Positions 39,468-48,782 of a stretch of DNA of 64,000 bases are shown here, in pieces; position 1 is the stretch's first letter; each line of letters starts with the position of its first letter. The DNA is from JAJDUF01 sp965214295 (lineage in GTDB: Bacteria; Chloroflexota; UBA11872; UBA12225; JAJDUF01), in assembly GCA_965214295.1 (NCBI GenBank), contig OZ243944.1:4092001-4156000 (forward strand), in the 5' to 3' direction. Below the pieces are notes generated by a model. The model saw nothing but the letters and a program-made list of their open reading frames with translations. It was not told the origin of the DNA and ran no database searches. The translations under genes and the position numbers were made by a program.

Positions 39468-40814
39468 ATGCGGAACCGCAGCCTATTGCTGACTCTGGCC
39501 CTCGTGCTGGTCATTGCCGCCTTTGCGGCGTGGGTGGTGTGGCCGGGTAATCCGGGGATCAATCTCCGGCTTGGCGCAACGGTTATCGAGCGTGACGTGC
39601 GCGTGGTCCAGGGACTCGACCTGCAAGGCGGCATTCAGGTGTTGCTGGAAGCCGATCCTCCGGAGGGCCAGCCGGTGACGCCGGAGGCGATGGAGGCGGC
39701 AAAAGCCATCATTGACCAGCGCGTCAATGCCCTCGGCGTGGCCGAGCCGGTCATTCAGCTACAGGGCGAGCGGCGGATCGTGGTGGAGCTGCCGGGGCTG
39801 GAAGACGAAGCGGCGGCCATCCAGTTGTTTGGCGAGACGGGATTGCTGGAGTTCATTGACGTCGGCGATACGCCGCCGGTGGAGGGCACGCAGCTCGCCG
39901 AGGGCCAATACCCCACGATCCTGACGGGCAAGAACCTCCGGTCGTCGGATGTTGGCTTCGACGAGTTCCGTAGCCCTCAAATCAATTTCCAGTGGGACTC
40001 CGAGGGAGCGGGCATTTTCTCCGAGCATACCAAGAACAACATCGGCCGGTTTCTGGCCATAACGATGGATAAGGTCGTGCTCTCCACACCGGTCATCAAC
40101 AGTCAGATTTCCGATAGTGGCCGCATCACCGGCAACTTCTCCTTGGAAGAGGCCCGTCGCATCGTGATCCAGCTGAAGTACGGATCCCTGCCGATACCGA
40201 TGAAGATTGTGCAGCAGCGCAGCGTGGGCGCCATCCTGGGCCAGGACTCGGTGGAGAAGAGCATCGTCGCCGGCTCGGTCGGGTTGGCACTCGTGGCCGC
40301 GTTCATGTTGATCTACTACCGCTTGCCGGGCCTCTTGGCCGTGATGGCGCTCGCCATGTATGCAGTGGTGGTGTTTGCGCTGTTCAAGCTCATCCCCGTC
40401 GTGTTAACCTTGGCCGGGATCGCCGGCTTTGTGCTTTCTATCGGGATGGCGGTTGACGCCAATATCCTGATCTTCGAGCGGCTCAAGGAGGAGCTGCGAG
40501 CCGGTCACTCGCTGCGCTCGGCGCTGGAGGCCGGCTTCTCGCGGGCGTGGACCTCGATCCGCGACTCCAATCTGGCCACGCTGATCACATGCGCCATTCT
40601 CTTCTGGTTCGGTACGGGTATCATCAAGGGCTTTGCTCTCACGCTGGCGATCGGGGTGCTGGTCAGCATGTTCACGGCGATCACGGCTACGCGGACGTTC
40701 TTGCGGCTCTTGGTACGGGCGCGGGGGGACTGGCCGGCTTGGGTCTTCGGGATCAGAGCGCCGCCGGCGCCGCCGACCGAGCGTCCACCGGTGCCGGCCG
40801 AGGTGCATTCCTAA
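39468..40814 (+). CDS. secD: Protein translocase subunit SecD
   Basis: A 448-residue SecD, which with SecF forms the membrane complex that uses the proton-motive force to pull translocating proteins through SecYEG. The N-terminal helix LLLTLALVLVIAAFAAWVVW is followed by the P1 domain (VVQGLDLQGGIQVLLEADP, IDQRVNALGVAEPVIQLQGE) and later the membrane domain with GMAVDANILIFERLKEEL and the RND-like helices. It lacks the long insertion of enterobacterial SecD, as is normal outside Proteobacteria. secF follows after 138 bp, which holds an R1 repeat. Confidence 0.96.
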   Translation: MRNRSLLLTLALVLVIAAFAAWVVWPGNPGINLRLGATVIERDVRVVQGLDLQGGIQVLLEADPPEGQPVTPEAMEAAKAIIDQRVNALGVAEPVIQLQGERRIVVELPGLEDEAAAIQLFGETGLLEFIDVGDTPPVEGTQLAEGQYPTILTGKNLRSSDVGFDEFRSPQINFQWDSEGAGIFSEHTKNNIGRFLAITMDKVVLSTPVINSQISDSGRITGNFSLEEARRIVIQLKYGSLPIPMKIVQQRSVGAILGQDSVEKSIVAGSVGLALVAAFMLIYYRLPGLLAVMALAMYAVVVFALFKLIPVVLTLAGIAGFVLSIGMAVDANILIFERLKEELRAGHSLRSALEAGFSRAWTSIRDSNLATLITCAILFWFGTGIIKGFALTLAIGVLVSMFTAITATRTFLRLLVRARGDWPAWVFGIRAPPAPPTERPPVPAEVHS

Positions 40815-40860
40815 GGAAACGAGGGCTAGGATATTGAGCACGGCCCGTAATGCCGCACCA

Positions 40861-40882
40861 GATTCCCGCTGGCGCGGGGATG
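40861..40882. repeat. R1 palindrome between secD and secF
   Basis: GATTCCCGC TGGC GCGGGGATGG, an R1 copy inserted in the secD-secF gap. An 11-bp direct repeat GGATATTGAGC also flanks this region (about 40830 and 40937). Confidence 0.65.
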
Positions 40883-40952
40883 GAAGATGGGCGTTGTGCT
40901 CACAACAGTGACCGGGGGATGTCAACGGAGTCTCGGATATTGAGCGCGAGCG

Positions 40953-41885
40953 ATGTTTGACTTCATGGGCCGGCGGAACTGGTTTTTCCTGCTCTCGGCA
41001 GTGATTATCGGCGCGGGGCTGCTGGTGCTCGCCGTGTTCGGCCTGCGCCTCGGCATTGACTTCACCGGTGGCTCCATGCTGGAGGTGCGCCTGAGTGAGC
41101 GGGCGCAGCCGGCCGAGATCAAGTCCGTCTATGCAGCCGCCGGATTTCCCGAGGCGCGGGTGCAGACCGCCGGCGATGACACCTTCATTATCCGTACCCG
41201 CGATATGACCTCGCCGGAGAAGGAAGCGATCAAGGCGGCACTGGGGGAGCGGTTCGGCGACGTCACCGAGCTACGTTTCGAGCTGGTCGGCCCAGTGGTG
41301 GGCGCCGAACTGACGAGCAAGGCCGTAATCGCCGTCGCCGCTGCATGCGTGATGATCTTGCTCTATCTCTGGTGGGCCTTTCGGCAGGTCGACCAAGCCT
41401 ATCGGTACGGAGCGTGCGCGATCGTTGCGCTGGCCCACGACGTATTGGTCGTCCTAGGCGTGTGGGCGATTCTGGGCCAGGTGCTGGGCTTCGAGATAGA
41501 TGCCCTGTTCGTCACCGCCATTCTGACGGTCGTCGGCTACTCGGTCCACGATACGATTGTGGTGTTCGACCGCATCCGCGAGAACTTCGGCCGGTTCCCC
41601 GGCGAGTCGTTCGAGCGCGTGGTGAACTTCAGCGTCAACCAGACTCTTGACCGGTCGCTCAACACGTCGCTGACCGTGATCTTTACGCTGGCAGCGCTGC
41701 TGCTACTCGGCGGCGTGACCATCCGCGAGTTCGTGCTGGTGCTGCTGATCGGCACCGCAACCGGTACCTACTCCTCGGTATTCACTGCCAGCACTACGCT
41801 CGTGGTCTGGGAAAACGGCCAACTCGGCCGCCTCTTCCGACGCCTCACGTTCCGCTCCGCCGCTTCCCAGGAAGCCGGCACTTAG
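40953..41885 (+). CDS. secF: Protein translocase subunit SecF
   Basis: A 310-residue SecF with six membrane helices. The N-terminus FMGRRNWFFLLSAVIIGAG and the signature FGLRLGIDFTGGSMLEVRLS identify it. The cytosol-facing membrane core contains SVHDTIVVFDRIRENF and SVNQTLDRSLNTSLTVIFTL, as expected. Length is normal. It is probably co-transcribed with secD despite the 138-bp gap. SecDF raises export efficiency of Sec substrates such as the HtrA protease here. Confidence 0.96.
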   Translation: MFDFMGRRNWFFLLSAVIIGAGLLVLAVFGLRLGIDFTGGSMLEVRLSERAQPAEIKSVYAAAGFPEARVQTAGDDTFIIRTRDMTSPEKEAIKAALGERFGDVTELRFELVGPVVGAELTSKAVIAVAAACVMILLYLWWAFRQVDQAYRYGACAIVALAHDVLVVLGVWAILGQVLGFEIDALFVTAILTVVGYSVHDTIVVFDRIRENFGRFPGESFERVVNFSVNQTLDRSLNTSLTVIFTLAALLLLGGVTIREFVLVLLIGTATGTYSSVFTASTTLVVWENGQLGRLFRRLTFRSAASQEAGT

Positions 41886-41941
41886 CGAGCAGCCGCTGCT
41901 ATGTTTCCCTCCTGCCGAGCGGGGGTGAGTTCCAGGAGACG

Positions 41942-42877
41942 CTAGCGTGGGATGGCCGCGTGGGCGGGGAAGCCGTGCTGATCGCGGTGATATTGGGAGT
42001 CGAAGAAGGTGGTGCTCTTGAACCATTCGTGCCGGCCATCGGTCGCCTCGCGGCGCACTCGCTCGCGGAGGGCGGCCTGCTCGGCCGTGCTCATCGGCAC
42101 AAAGCTCCGCGCAATGGCAAGGTCTTGCGCGAGGTTGTCGAGGGTCTGCATGCCACAAATCAGCGTGGTGATGGGCAGGGAGAGCGCATAGCGGCGACAC
42201 ACCTCCGGCGAGAGGCCGGCGTCGGTAATGAACTGACCGTCTCCGCCCAAGGACTTCATGCCCAAGGCGGCGATGCCACGACGGTTCAACTCCGGGAGCA
42301 CCTCGTGCTGGAAACTGCGATACAGGCTATCGAAGACGTTGGTCGGTAGCTGACAGGAGTCCCAGGGGTAATCAATGTCGAGCATTGCCCGGAGGATATG
42401 CGGGCTTTTGTGGCCCGTGAACCCCAAGTAGCGCGTCCGGCCCGTCTCCTTGGCGATGATCCCCGCTTCCAGAGCACCGCCTGAGGCAGCGATCCACTCC
42501 GGATCGTTATCGTAGTTACACTCGTGGAACTGCCAGAGGTCTAAGTAATCGGTGCGGAGGCGTCGCAGGCTCTCCTCCAACTGCGCCAGCGCCGTCCGGC
42601 GGTCGCGCGCACAGACCTTGGTCATCAGAAAGACGGAGTCGCGCCGCCCCGCGAGGGCCTTCCCGAAGCGGCGCTCGCTGGCGCCGTCGCCATAGTCCCA
42701 GGCGGTATCGAGAAACGTAATCCCCTCGTCAATTGCCGTGCGGATGAGGTACACGGCGTCGGCCTCGCGCAGGGAGGGGCGCACCAGATGGCCACCGCCC
42801 AAACCGATCATGCTGACCGGCTCGGGGTGGCGGCCAAACGGGCGCGTGGGGATGCGGGCATTCCTATCTACGGTCAT
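41942..42877 (-). CDS. Aldo/keto reductase
   Basis: A 311-residue NADPH-type aldo/keto reductase. The start at ATG 42877 has AAGGGGGG upstream. The catalytic tetrad is visible: Asp in FLDTAWDYGDG, Tyr in the same segment, Lys in LMTKVCARD and His in LWQFHECNYDND. The nucleotide-binding end of the barrel is represented by LPITTLICGMQTLDNLAQDL, near residue 255. The substrate is a carbonyl compound of unknown identity. It is convergent with secF, 56 bp apart, and lies downstream of gltB on the same strand (60 bp), possibly co-transcribed. Confidence 0.92.
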   Translation of the reverse strand: MTVDRNARIPTRPFGRHPEPVSMIGLGGGHLVRPSLREADAVYLIRTAIDEGITFLDTAWDYGDGASERRFGKALAGRRDSVFLMTKVCARDRRTALAQLEESLRRLRTDYLDLWQFHECNYDNDPEWIAASGGALEAGIIAKETGRTRYLGFTGHKSPHILRAMLDIDYPWDSCQLPTNVFDSLYRSFQHEVLPELNRRGIAALGMKSLGGDGQFITDAGLSPEVCRRYALSLPITTLICGMQTLDNLAQDLAIARSFVPMSTAEQAALRERVRREATDGRHEWFKSTTFFDSQYHRDQHGFPAHAAIPR

Positions 42878-42937
42878 AGGCCCCCCTTTCAAGGCACTGC
42901 TCACAGGGCAACCACCGCACCTGCCGAGAGCACTCGG

Positions 42938-45900
42938 TCAGGCGCGGCGGGCGGGCATGGGACGTTGCAGCTCGACCGCGTCGCTGCCGGAGACCGAGGT
43001 GACGCGGGAGGCGGCTGTCTCCGTCTCGACTTGCGCCGGCCGCGGCACTACCTTCCAGAAGCGCTGGGCCATCTCCGGCCAGCGGGCTAGCACTGCCTCG
43101 GCGCGGCGACTCTCGGTCCGCCGGTAGTGACGCGAGATGAGGGTGCGGAGCGCCGCTGCATCGTCTTCGGATTCCACGCGCTCCAGGTCCACCATCTCGC
43201 GGTTGACTTGGGAAGGGAGGCGGCCCGTCTCGTCAAGCACGTAGGCGACGCCGTGCGACATGCCGGCGGCGAAGTTGCGCCCGGTCTTGCCGAGTACGAC
43301 CACCGTGCCACCGGTCATGTACTCGCAGCAGTGGTCGCCGACCCCCTCGACTACGGCCGACGCGCCGCTGTTCCGCACGGCAAAGCGCTCTCCGGCTTGG
43401 CCGGCGACGAATAACGCGCCGCTGGTGGCGCCATAGAGGACCGTGTTGCCGACGATGGTGTTCTCGCCGGCCGCGAAGCTGGCCGGCGCCGCCGGGCGGA
43501 TGACGATCTCACCACCGCCCATGCCCTTGCCGACGTAATCGTTGGCTTCACCAGCCAGGGTGAGATGCACGCCGGGCGCGAGAAAGGCGCCGAAGCTCTG
43601 TCCAGCGGTGCCGGCGAAGTGGAGACGCACCGTCCCCGGCGGCAGTCCGATGTCGCCGTAGCGGGCGGCGATGGCGCCGCTGAGGCGCGCGCCCACGGTG
43701 CGGTGGTGGTTGCGGATGGGGTAGCGGCGCTCAATCGGCTGCCCGGTCTCGATAGCCGGCGCCGCATCGCGCAACAGGCGGTCGTCCAAGGGCGTGTCGC
43801 CGCGGTCGTTGCGCGCCTGGAGACAGCGCCGCGGGCGGGTGCCCTCGGGATCGAGCTGTTGCAGGACGTCGCTGAGGTCCAGCGTGGGGGGCTGCCGGTG
43901 GTCCGCCAAGCGGCGCTGGCGCAGGAGATCGCTCCGGCCGACAATCTCCGCCACCGAACGGTAGCCGAGCGAGGCCAGGATTTCGCGCACCTCTGCGGCC
44001 ATCAGCATGAAGTAGTTGATGACCATGTCCGGCGTCCCCTGGAACTTGGCGCGCAAGTCTTCACGCTGGGTAGCTATCCCGGTGGGACAGGTGTTCAGAT
44101 GGCACTGCCGCGCCATATCGCAGCCAATCGCCACCACCGCAGCGGTGCCAAAGCCGTATTCCTCGGCGCCGAGCAAGGCCGCGACGATCAGATCGCGCCC
44201 GGTTTTCAGCCCGCCGTCGGTTCGCACGCGGATACGTCCCCGCAGGTCGTTCATCACGAGCACCTGCTGGGTTTCGGAGAGGCCGATCTCCCACGGCACG
44301 CCGGCGTGCTTGATCGAGCTGAGGGGTGACGCGCCCGTCCCGCCGTCGTGGCCACTGATGAGCACGTAGTCGGCATAGGCTTTCGCAACGCCGGCTGCAA
44401 TCGTGCCGACCCCGGTCTCGGCAACGAGCTTGACGCCGACCCGCGCCCGTGGGTTGGCCACCTTCAAGTCGTAGATGAGCTGCGCCAGGTCCTCGATGGA
44501 GTAGATGTCGTGATGTGGCGGCGGCGAGAAGAGCGGAATGCCGGGGATGGCATGGCGCAGGCGGGCAATCAGCCTCGTGACCTTATGGGCCGGAATCTGC
44601 CCCCCTTCGCCCGGCTTGGAGCCTTGGGCCATCTTGATCTCTAGCTCTTCGGCGAGCGAGAGATACTGCGGCGTCACGCCAAAGCGCGCCGAGGCAACCT
44701 GCTTGATTTTGCTGTTCGCCCAGTCGCCATTGGGGAGCGGCCGCCACCAGTCCGGGTCCTCGCCGCCCTCGCCGGTGTTGGAGCGGGTACCGAGCCGGTT
44801 CATGGCTACCGCGAGCGTGCGGTGCGCTTCGGGGGAGAGCGAGCCGAGCGACATCGCCGTGGTGTTTAACCGCTTGACAATGGCGCTCGCCGGCTCGACC
44901 TGATCCACGGGGATCGCTGGCCGGTCGGAGCGGAACTCCAACAGGTCGCGCAACGCCGCCGGCGGACGGTCGTAGACGAGGCCGGTGTAGCGGCGATAGT
45001 CGTCCGGGTCGCCCGTCCGGGCCGCCTGCTGGAGTAACTGGACGACCAGGCGGTTGTAGCCGTGGTACTCGCCCTCGCGGCGGAAGCGGACAAAGCCGCG
45101 GTTGGGTAGCCGCCACCGCGCGCGCTCGTTCGGCGGCTTGGCCGGCGCCGCGGTTGGTGGCGGCCAGGCCTCGGCGTGGCGCCGCAGCGCCATGTCCGCA
45201 ATCTCGGCCAGCCCGATGCCGCCTATCGGCGACGGTGTGCCGGTAAAGCAGGTATCAACCAGGTCTTGGGCGATGCCGACCGCCTCGAAGATCTGCGCGC
45301 CACGATAGCTGCTGAGGGTCGAAATGCCCATCTTGGACATGATCTTGAGGAGGCCTTGGTCCACCGCCTTGCGGAAGTGCTCCAGCAGCTCGGCGGGAAT
45401 GGCCGCGGTGTAGCGACGGTCGCGGACCAGCCGGCGCACCGACGCGAGCGCCAGATAGGGGTAGATGGCCGCCGCGCCGTAGCCGAGCAGGCTGGCAAAG
45501 TGGTGGATGTCCCAGGCGTCGCCCGTTTCCACCACGAGGTCGCACCGCATCCGCAGCTCTTCGCGGATGAGGTGGTGGTGGACCGCGCCCAAAGCGAGCA
45601 GTCCGGGGATAGGGGCGTGGCGGTCGTCTACCGCCTTGTCGCTCAGGATGAGTAGCTCTACACCGTCCTCGACCGCCGCCACCGCCGCGGCGCGCAGCCG
45701 GTCGAGCGCCGCCGGCAAGCCGGCAGCGCCCTCTGCCAGCGGGAACACGGTCGAGAGCACCCGCGCCGGCAGAGCGCCGGCACGCAAGCGGGCCGCCTCG
45801 TGATCGAGGAGGATCGGGCTGCGGAGGTGGACGAGCCGGGCATGGGCCGCGGTCTCGTCGAACAGATTGCGTCGCCGCCCGACATAGGTATCGAGGGACA

Positions 45901-47653
45901 TGACCAACGACTCGCGCAGGGGGTCAATCGGGGGGTTGGTGACTTGGGCAAAGCGCTGGCGGAAGTAGTTGTAGAGCGGACGCGACCACTGGGAGAGCAC
46001 GGCCAGGGGGGTATCATCACCCATGGACCAGACGGCGTCTTTGCCGTCGGCGCCCATGGCCTCGATGCAAAATTGCAAGTCCTCCGCGGTGTAGCCGAAA
46101 GCGCGCCACAGCTGCGGGAGTGCAGCCTCGGCGACGCTGGCTTGGTCGCCCGGTTCGTGTCCGTTGCCGGCCGGGGCCGCACCATCCGCTGGGGCTAACG
46201 TGGCGGCGGCCGGGCCGGATAGCTGCTCGCCGTTCGGCGCAGTGGTGGTCTCCAATCGCATCACGTTCCGCGCTACCCATTCGCCGTAGGGCCGGTGGCG
46301 CGCAAGGCGATCCTTGATCTGATCGTTGCGGAGCAACTCCTGCCGCGCGGTATCCACCGCGATCATCTCGCCGGGACCGAGGCGGCCCTTTTCCACCACT
46401 TCGGCATCGTCCACGGCAATGACGCCAACCTCGGAGGCCATCACGACCAAGCCGTCACGCAGCACCTGATAGCGTGCGGGGCGGAGGCCATTGCGGTCGA
46501 GGGTGGCCGCGATGGTGGTGCCATCGGTGAACGCTAGGGCTGCCGGTCCGTCCCAAGGCTCCGTCAGCGCGGCGTGATATTCGTAGAAGGCCCGGCGCGT
46601 GGGGTCCAGGTTGGGCATGTTTTCCCAGGCTTCGGGCACTAGCAGCAGCATAGCGTGGAGGATGTCGCGCCCCGAAAGCTCGATGGCTTCGAGGGCGTTG
46701 TCGAGACTGGCCGAGTCGCTGCCTCCAGGGACGCAGATCGGCTTGAGCCACTCCACCTGCTCGCGCCAGATCGGCGAGGCCAGCTCCGCTTCGCGGGCGG
46801 CCATCCAATTGCGGTTTCCTGACAGCGTGTTGATCTCGCCGTTGTGCGCCAACTGGCGGAAGGGCTGGGCCAAGGGCCAGGTCGGGAAGGTGTTGGTGCT
46901 ATAGCGCTGGTGGAAGAGCGCCAACGCCGTCTCGAAAGCGGGGTCGCGGAAGTCGAGGTAGAAGTCTCGGAGCTGCGGCGCGACGAACAGCCCCTTGTAG
47001 ACAATCGTGCGATGCGACATGGAGGGGATGTAGAAGCTGCCGATCCCCTCGTTGGCGACGCGGCGCTCGATCTCCTTGCGGGCGAGATACAGCGTGCGCT
47101 CAAATCCGAGGTTCGAAGCGCCGAGGGGCCGGCCGAGGAGGAGCTGTCGAATGTCCGGCTGGGTGGCCGCAGCCTTCTCTCCCAGCACCTCGCTCTGCAC
47201 CGGGACCGTGCGCCAACCGATCCAGCGGAGGCCGTGGCGTTCGACGACCCGCTCGATGATGCTGCGACAGCGTGCCGTCACGTCCGCTCCATTATGGGGC
47301 AAGAACACCATCGCCACGCCGATGTCTTCGGGCTGCACATCACCGTGTCCGAGGCGAGCCGCTTCACGTGCAAAGAGCCGGCATGGGAGTTGCGTCAGTA
47401 CGCCAGCACCGTCACCGGTCTTGGCGTCGGCATCCACGGCGCCGCGATGGGTGAGATTGATCACACTTTCCAGAGCCAGGTCCAGGACACGCTGCGACGG
47501 CCGACCGCTGAGGTCGGCAATGAAGCCGACACCGCACGAGTCATGCTCCACTTGCGGGTCGTACAGCCCGCGACGGGGCGGCAGCCCGGCGTCGAGCACC
47601 GGTTGGCGGCGGGACAGTATGCCCGCGGGGCGCCGTTTCTCTTGCGAATTCAT
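42938..47653 (-). CDS. gltB: Glutamate synthase, large (alpha) subunit
   Basis: A 1571-residue glutamate synthase large subunit that makes two glutamates from glutamine and 2-oxoglutarate. A propeptide of about 40 residues precedes the catalytic Cys of the amidotransferase domain (HDSCGVGFIADL). The central domain follows, then the FMN-binding synthase barrel (SGHDGGTGASPLSSIKHAG) and the 3Fe-4S cluster cysteines (CDMARQCHLNTCPTGIA). The C-terminal beta-helix domain has GKGMGGGEIVIRP repeats. The ATG at 47653 is preferred over a GTG five codons earlier, but neither has an ideal ribosome-binding site. No gltD is in the window, so the electron-donor subunit is encoded elsewhere or a ferredoxin serves. 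Confidence 0.96.
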   Translation of the reverse strand: MNSQEKRRPAGILSRRQPVLDAGLPPRRGLYDPQVEHDSCGVGFIADLSGRPSQRVLDLALESVINLTHRGAVDADAKTGDGAGVLTQLPCRLFAREAARLGHGDVQPEDIGVAMVFLPHNGADVTARCRSIIERVVERHGLRWIGWRTVPVQSEVLGEKAAATQPDIRQLLLGRPLGASNLGFERTLYLARKEIERRVANEGIGSFYIPSMSHRTIVYKGLFVAPQLRDFYLDFRDPAFETALALFHQRYSTNTFPTWPLAQPFRQLAHNGEINTLSGNRNWMAAREAELASPIWREQVEWLKPICVPGGSDSASLDNALEAIELSGRDILHAMLLLVPEAWENMPNLDPTRRAFYEYHAALTEPWDGPAALAFTDGTTIAATLDRNGLRPARYQVLRDGLVVMASEVGVIAVDDAEVVEKGRLGPGEMIAVDTARQELLRNDQIKDRLARHRPYGEWVARNVMRLETTTAPNGEQLSGPAAATLAPADGAAPAGNGHEPGDQASVAEAALPQLWRAFGYTAEDLQFCIEAMGADGKDAVWSMGDDTPLAVLSQWSRPLYNYFRQRFAQVTNPPIDPLRESLVMSLDTYVGRRRNLFDETAAHARLVHLRSPILLDHEAARLRAGALPARVLSTVFPLAEGAAGLPAALDRLRAAAVAAVEDGVELLILSDKAVDDRHAPIPGLLALGAVHHHLIREELRMRCDLVVETGDAWDIHHFASLLGYGAAAIYPYLALASVRRLVRDRRYTAAIPAELLEHFRKAVDQGLLKIMSKMGISTLSSYRGAQIFEAVGIAQDLVDTCFTGTPSPIGGIGLAEIADMALRRHAEAWPPPTAAPAKPPNERARWRLPNRGFVRFRREGEYHGYNRLVVQLLQQAARTGDPDDYRRYTGLVYDRPPAALRDLLEFRSDRPAIPVDQVEPASAIVKRLNTTAMSLGSLSPEAHRTLAVAMNRLGTRSNTGEGGEDPDWWRPLPNGDWANSKIKQVASARFGVTPQYLSLAEELEIKMAQGSKPGEGGQIPAHKVTRLIARLRHAIPGIPLFSPPPHHDIYSIEDLAQLIYDLKVANPRARVGVKLVAETGVGTIAAGVAKAYADYVLISGHDGGTGASPLSSIKHAGVPWEIGLSETQQVLVMNDLRGRIRVRTDGGLKTGRDLIVAALLGAEEYGFGTAAVVAIGCDMARQCHLNTCPTGIATQREDLRAKFQGTPDMVINYFMLMAAEVREILASLGYRSVAEIVGRSDLLRQRRLADHRQPPTLDLSDVLQQLDPEGTRPRRCLQARNDRGDTPLDDRLLRDAAPAIETGQPIERRYPIRNHHRTVGARLSGAIAARYGDIGLPPGTVRLHFAGTAGQSFGAFLAPGVHLTLAGEANDYVGKGMGGGEIVIRPAAPASFAAGENTIVGNTVLYGATSGALFVAGQAGERFAVRNSGASAVVEGVGDHCCEYMTGGTVVVLGKTGRNFAAGMSHGVAYVLDETGRLPSQVNREMVDLERVESEDDAAALRTLISRHYRRTESRRAEAVLARWPEMAQRFWKVVPRPAQVETETAASRVTSVSGSDAVELQRPMPARRA

Positions 47654-47968
47654 CGGTGTTTTCAGCACTCCATCTCGCGCATACTACTCGGCCCGAGGGA
47701 ACAGAAAAGCGGCCCAACACCCCCGACTCCCTCGCCGAGTCTTGATCCTGGGTGTGTGGACCGCGTTGTCTCTCGGTACGAACGTAGGTGCTTCCGTCGG
47801 GAGGCTGCTCGAGCGGACCGCTGTCGCTGCTCGGCAGCCCTTACCTGCGTTCCGGCCACCATGGCCAGGGTTCCCGACAAGATGCCCTACTCTCGGCACA
47901 CAGTATAGCCGATTGGCCGCCGCTTTGGTTGTCCTTCAGGGTAGCTCCAGGGGAGAGCAGCCGCGCCG

Positions 47969-48001
47969 CGCCCTCCGGCCCCGCCACACGCGGGGAGGGG
48001 A
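47969..48001. repeat. R2-like dispersed repeat
   Basis: GCGCCCTCCGGCCCCGCC ACACG CGGGGAGGGGAGG, within the 374-bp gap (47654-48027) upstream of gltB. No other feature is recognised in that gap. Confidence 0.5.
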
Positions 48002-48027
48002 GGAGGCCGGAAGGTGTGTTCCCACGC

Positions 48028-48729
48028 CTACTCGGTGCGTTCGGCGCCGGAGAGGGCAACGAAATGCCGTTCTACCCGGCCGGTGAACAGCATGCTACCG
48101 ATCACCAGCAGCCAAATGAGGAAGGCGGCCCCACTGACCATGTGCAGCATGATTACGGCATCGATCCAGATGAACTGCAGCGCAATGCCGATGATCGCCG
48201 TTACCGGCGCGATGCGGCGCAGGGTCCCGCCAACCTTCCACTGGTACCGGGCGGCAACGATCAATGCTAATCCGGCCAGTGTGAACCCGATCTTGCCGGT
48301 AAGCTCGCGGAGCATGGCGACCGTTTCTAGGAAAGTACCGCCGTTGATTGCGCCGGGGCTGTCCGGTGCAACGGGCACTGCTGCCAATACGACCGCGCCG
48401 GCGCCGGATATGGCCGTGGAAAGGCCCGCGGCAATGAAGAGGATCGGCACCAGCGGCGTGCCCAGCCGCTGACGAATGATCCACGTCCGGAGTAGAAACC
48501 AGCCCCCGGCGACCAACGTGATCCCGGAGATGAATCGCGCTGCGCCGCCGATTCCGTAGAGGCCCTTGTTTGCCGCGATGGCGGCGAGCGATTCCGTGAG
48601 CGTGGGGTGGTCGGCATCAGCGGCAACGCGGCCAACGACTGCGACGACAGTCATGGCCGCGGTGAGGATAAGTAGTAGCCCCGCCTTGCGGGCAGCGGGG
48701 TCCGGTGGTGCGGAGAGTACACTTGCCAT
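48028..48729 (-). CDS. DUF4386-like multi-pass membrane protein
   Basis: A 233-residue membrane protein with about six helices (AGLLLILTAAMTVVAVVGRV, ISGITLVAGGWFLLRTWII, LVPILFIAAGLSTAISGAGA, IGFTLAGLALIVAARYQWKV, APVTAIIGIALQFIWIDAVI, LIWLLVIGSMLFTG). Layout and the GKIGF/ITG region fit the DUF4386 group of small bacterial membrane proteins, whose role is unknown. The ATG at 48729 has no clear ribosome-binding site. It lies between gltB and purA on the same strand, 53 bp downstream of the purA stop. Confidence 0.75.
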   Translation of the reverse strand: MASVLSAPPDPAARKAGLLLILTAAMTVVAVVGRVAADADHPTLTESLAAIAANKGLYGIGGAARFISGITLVAGGWFLLRTWIIRQRLGTPLVPILFIAAGLSTAISGAGAVVLAAVPVAPDSPGAINGGTFLETVAMLRELTGKIGFTLAGLALIVAARYQWKVGGTLRRIAPVTAIIGIALQFIWIDAVIMLHMVSGAAFLIWLLVIGSMLFTGRVERHFVALSGAERTE

Positions 48730-48782
48730 GATCTACTTTGCGCTGCTCCTCTCTATTGGTGACTGTCGGGGGTAAAGGGCGG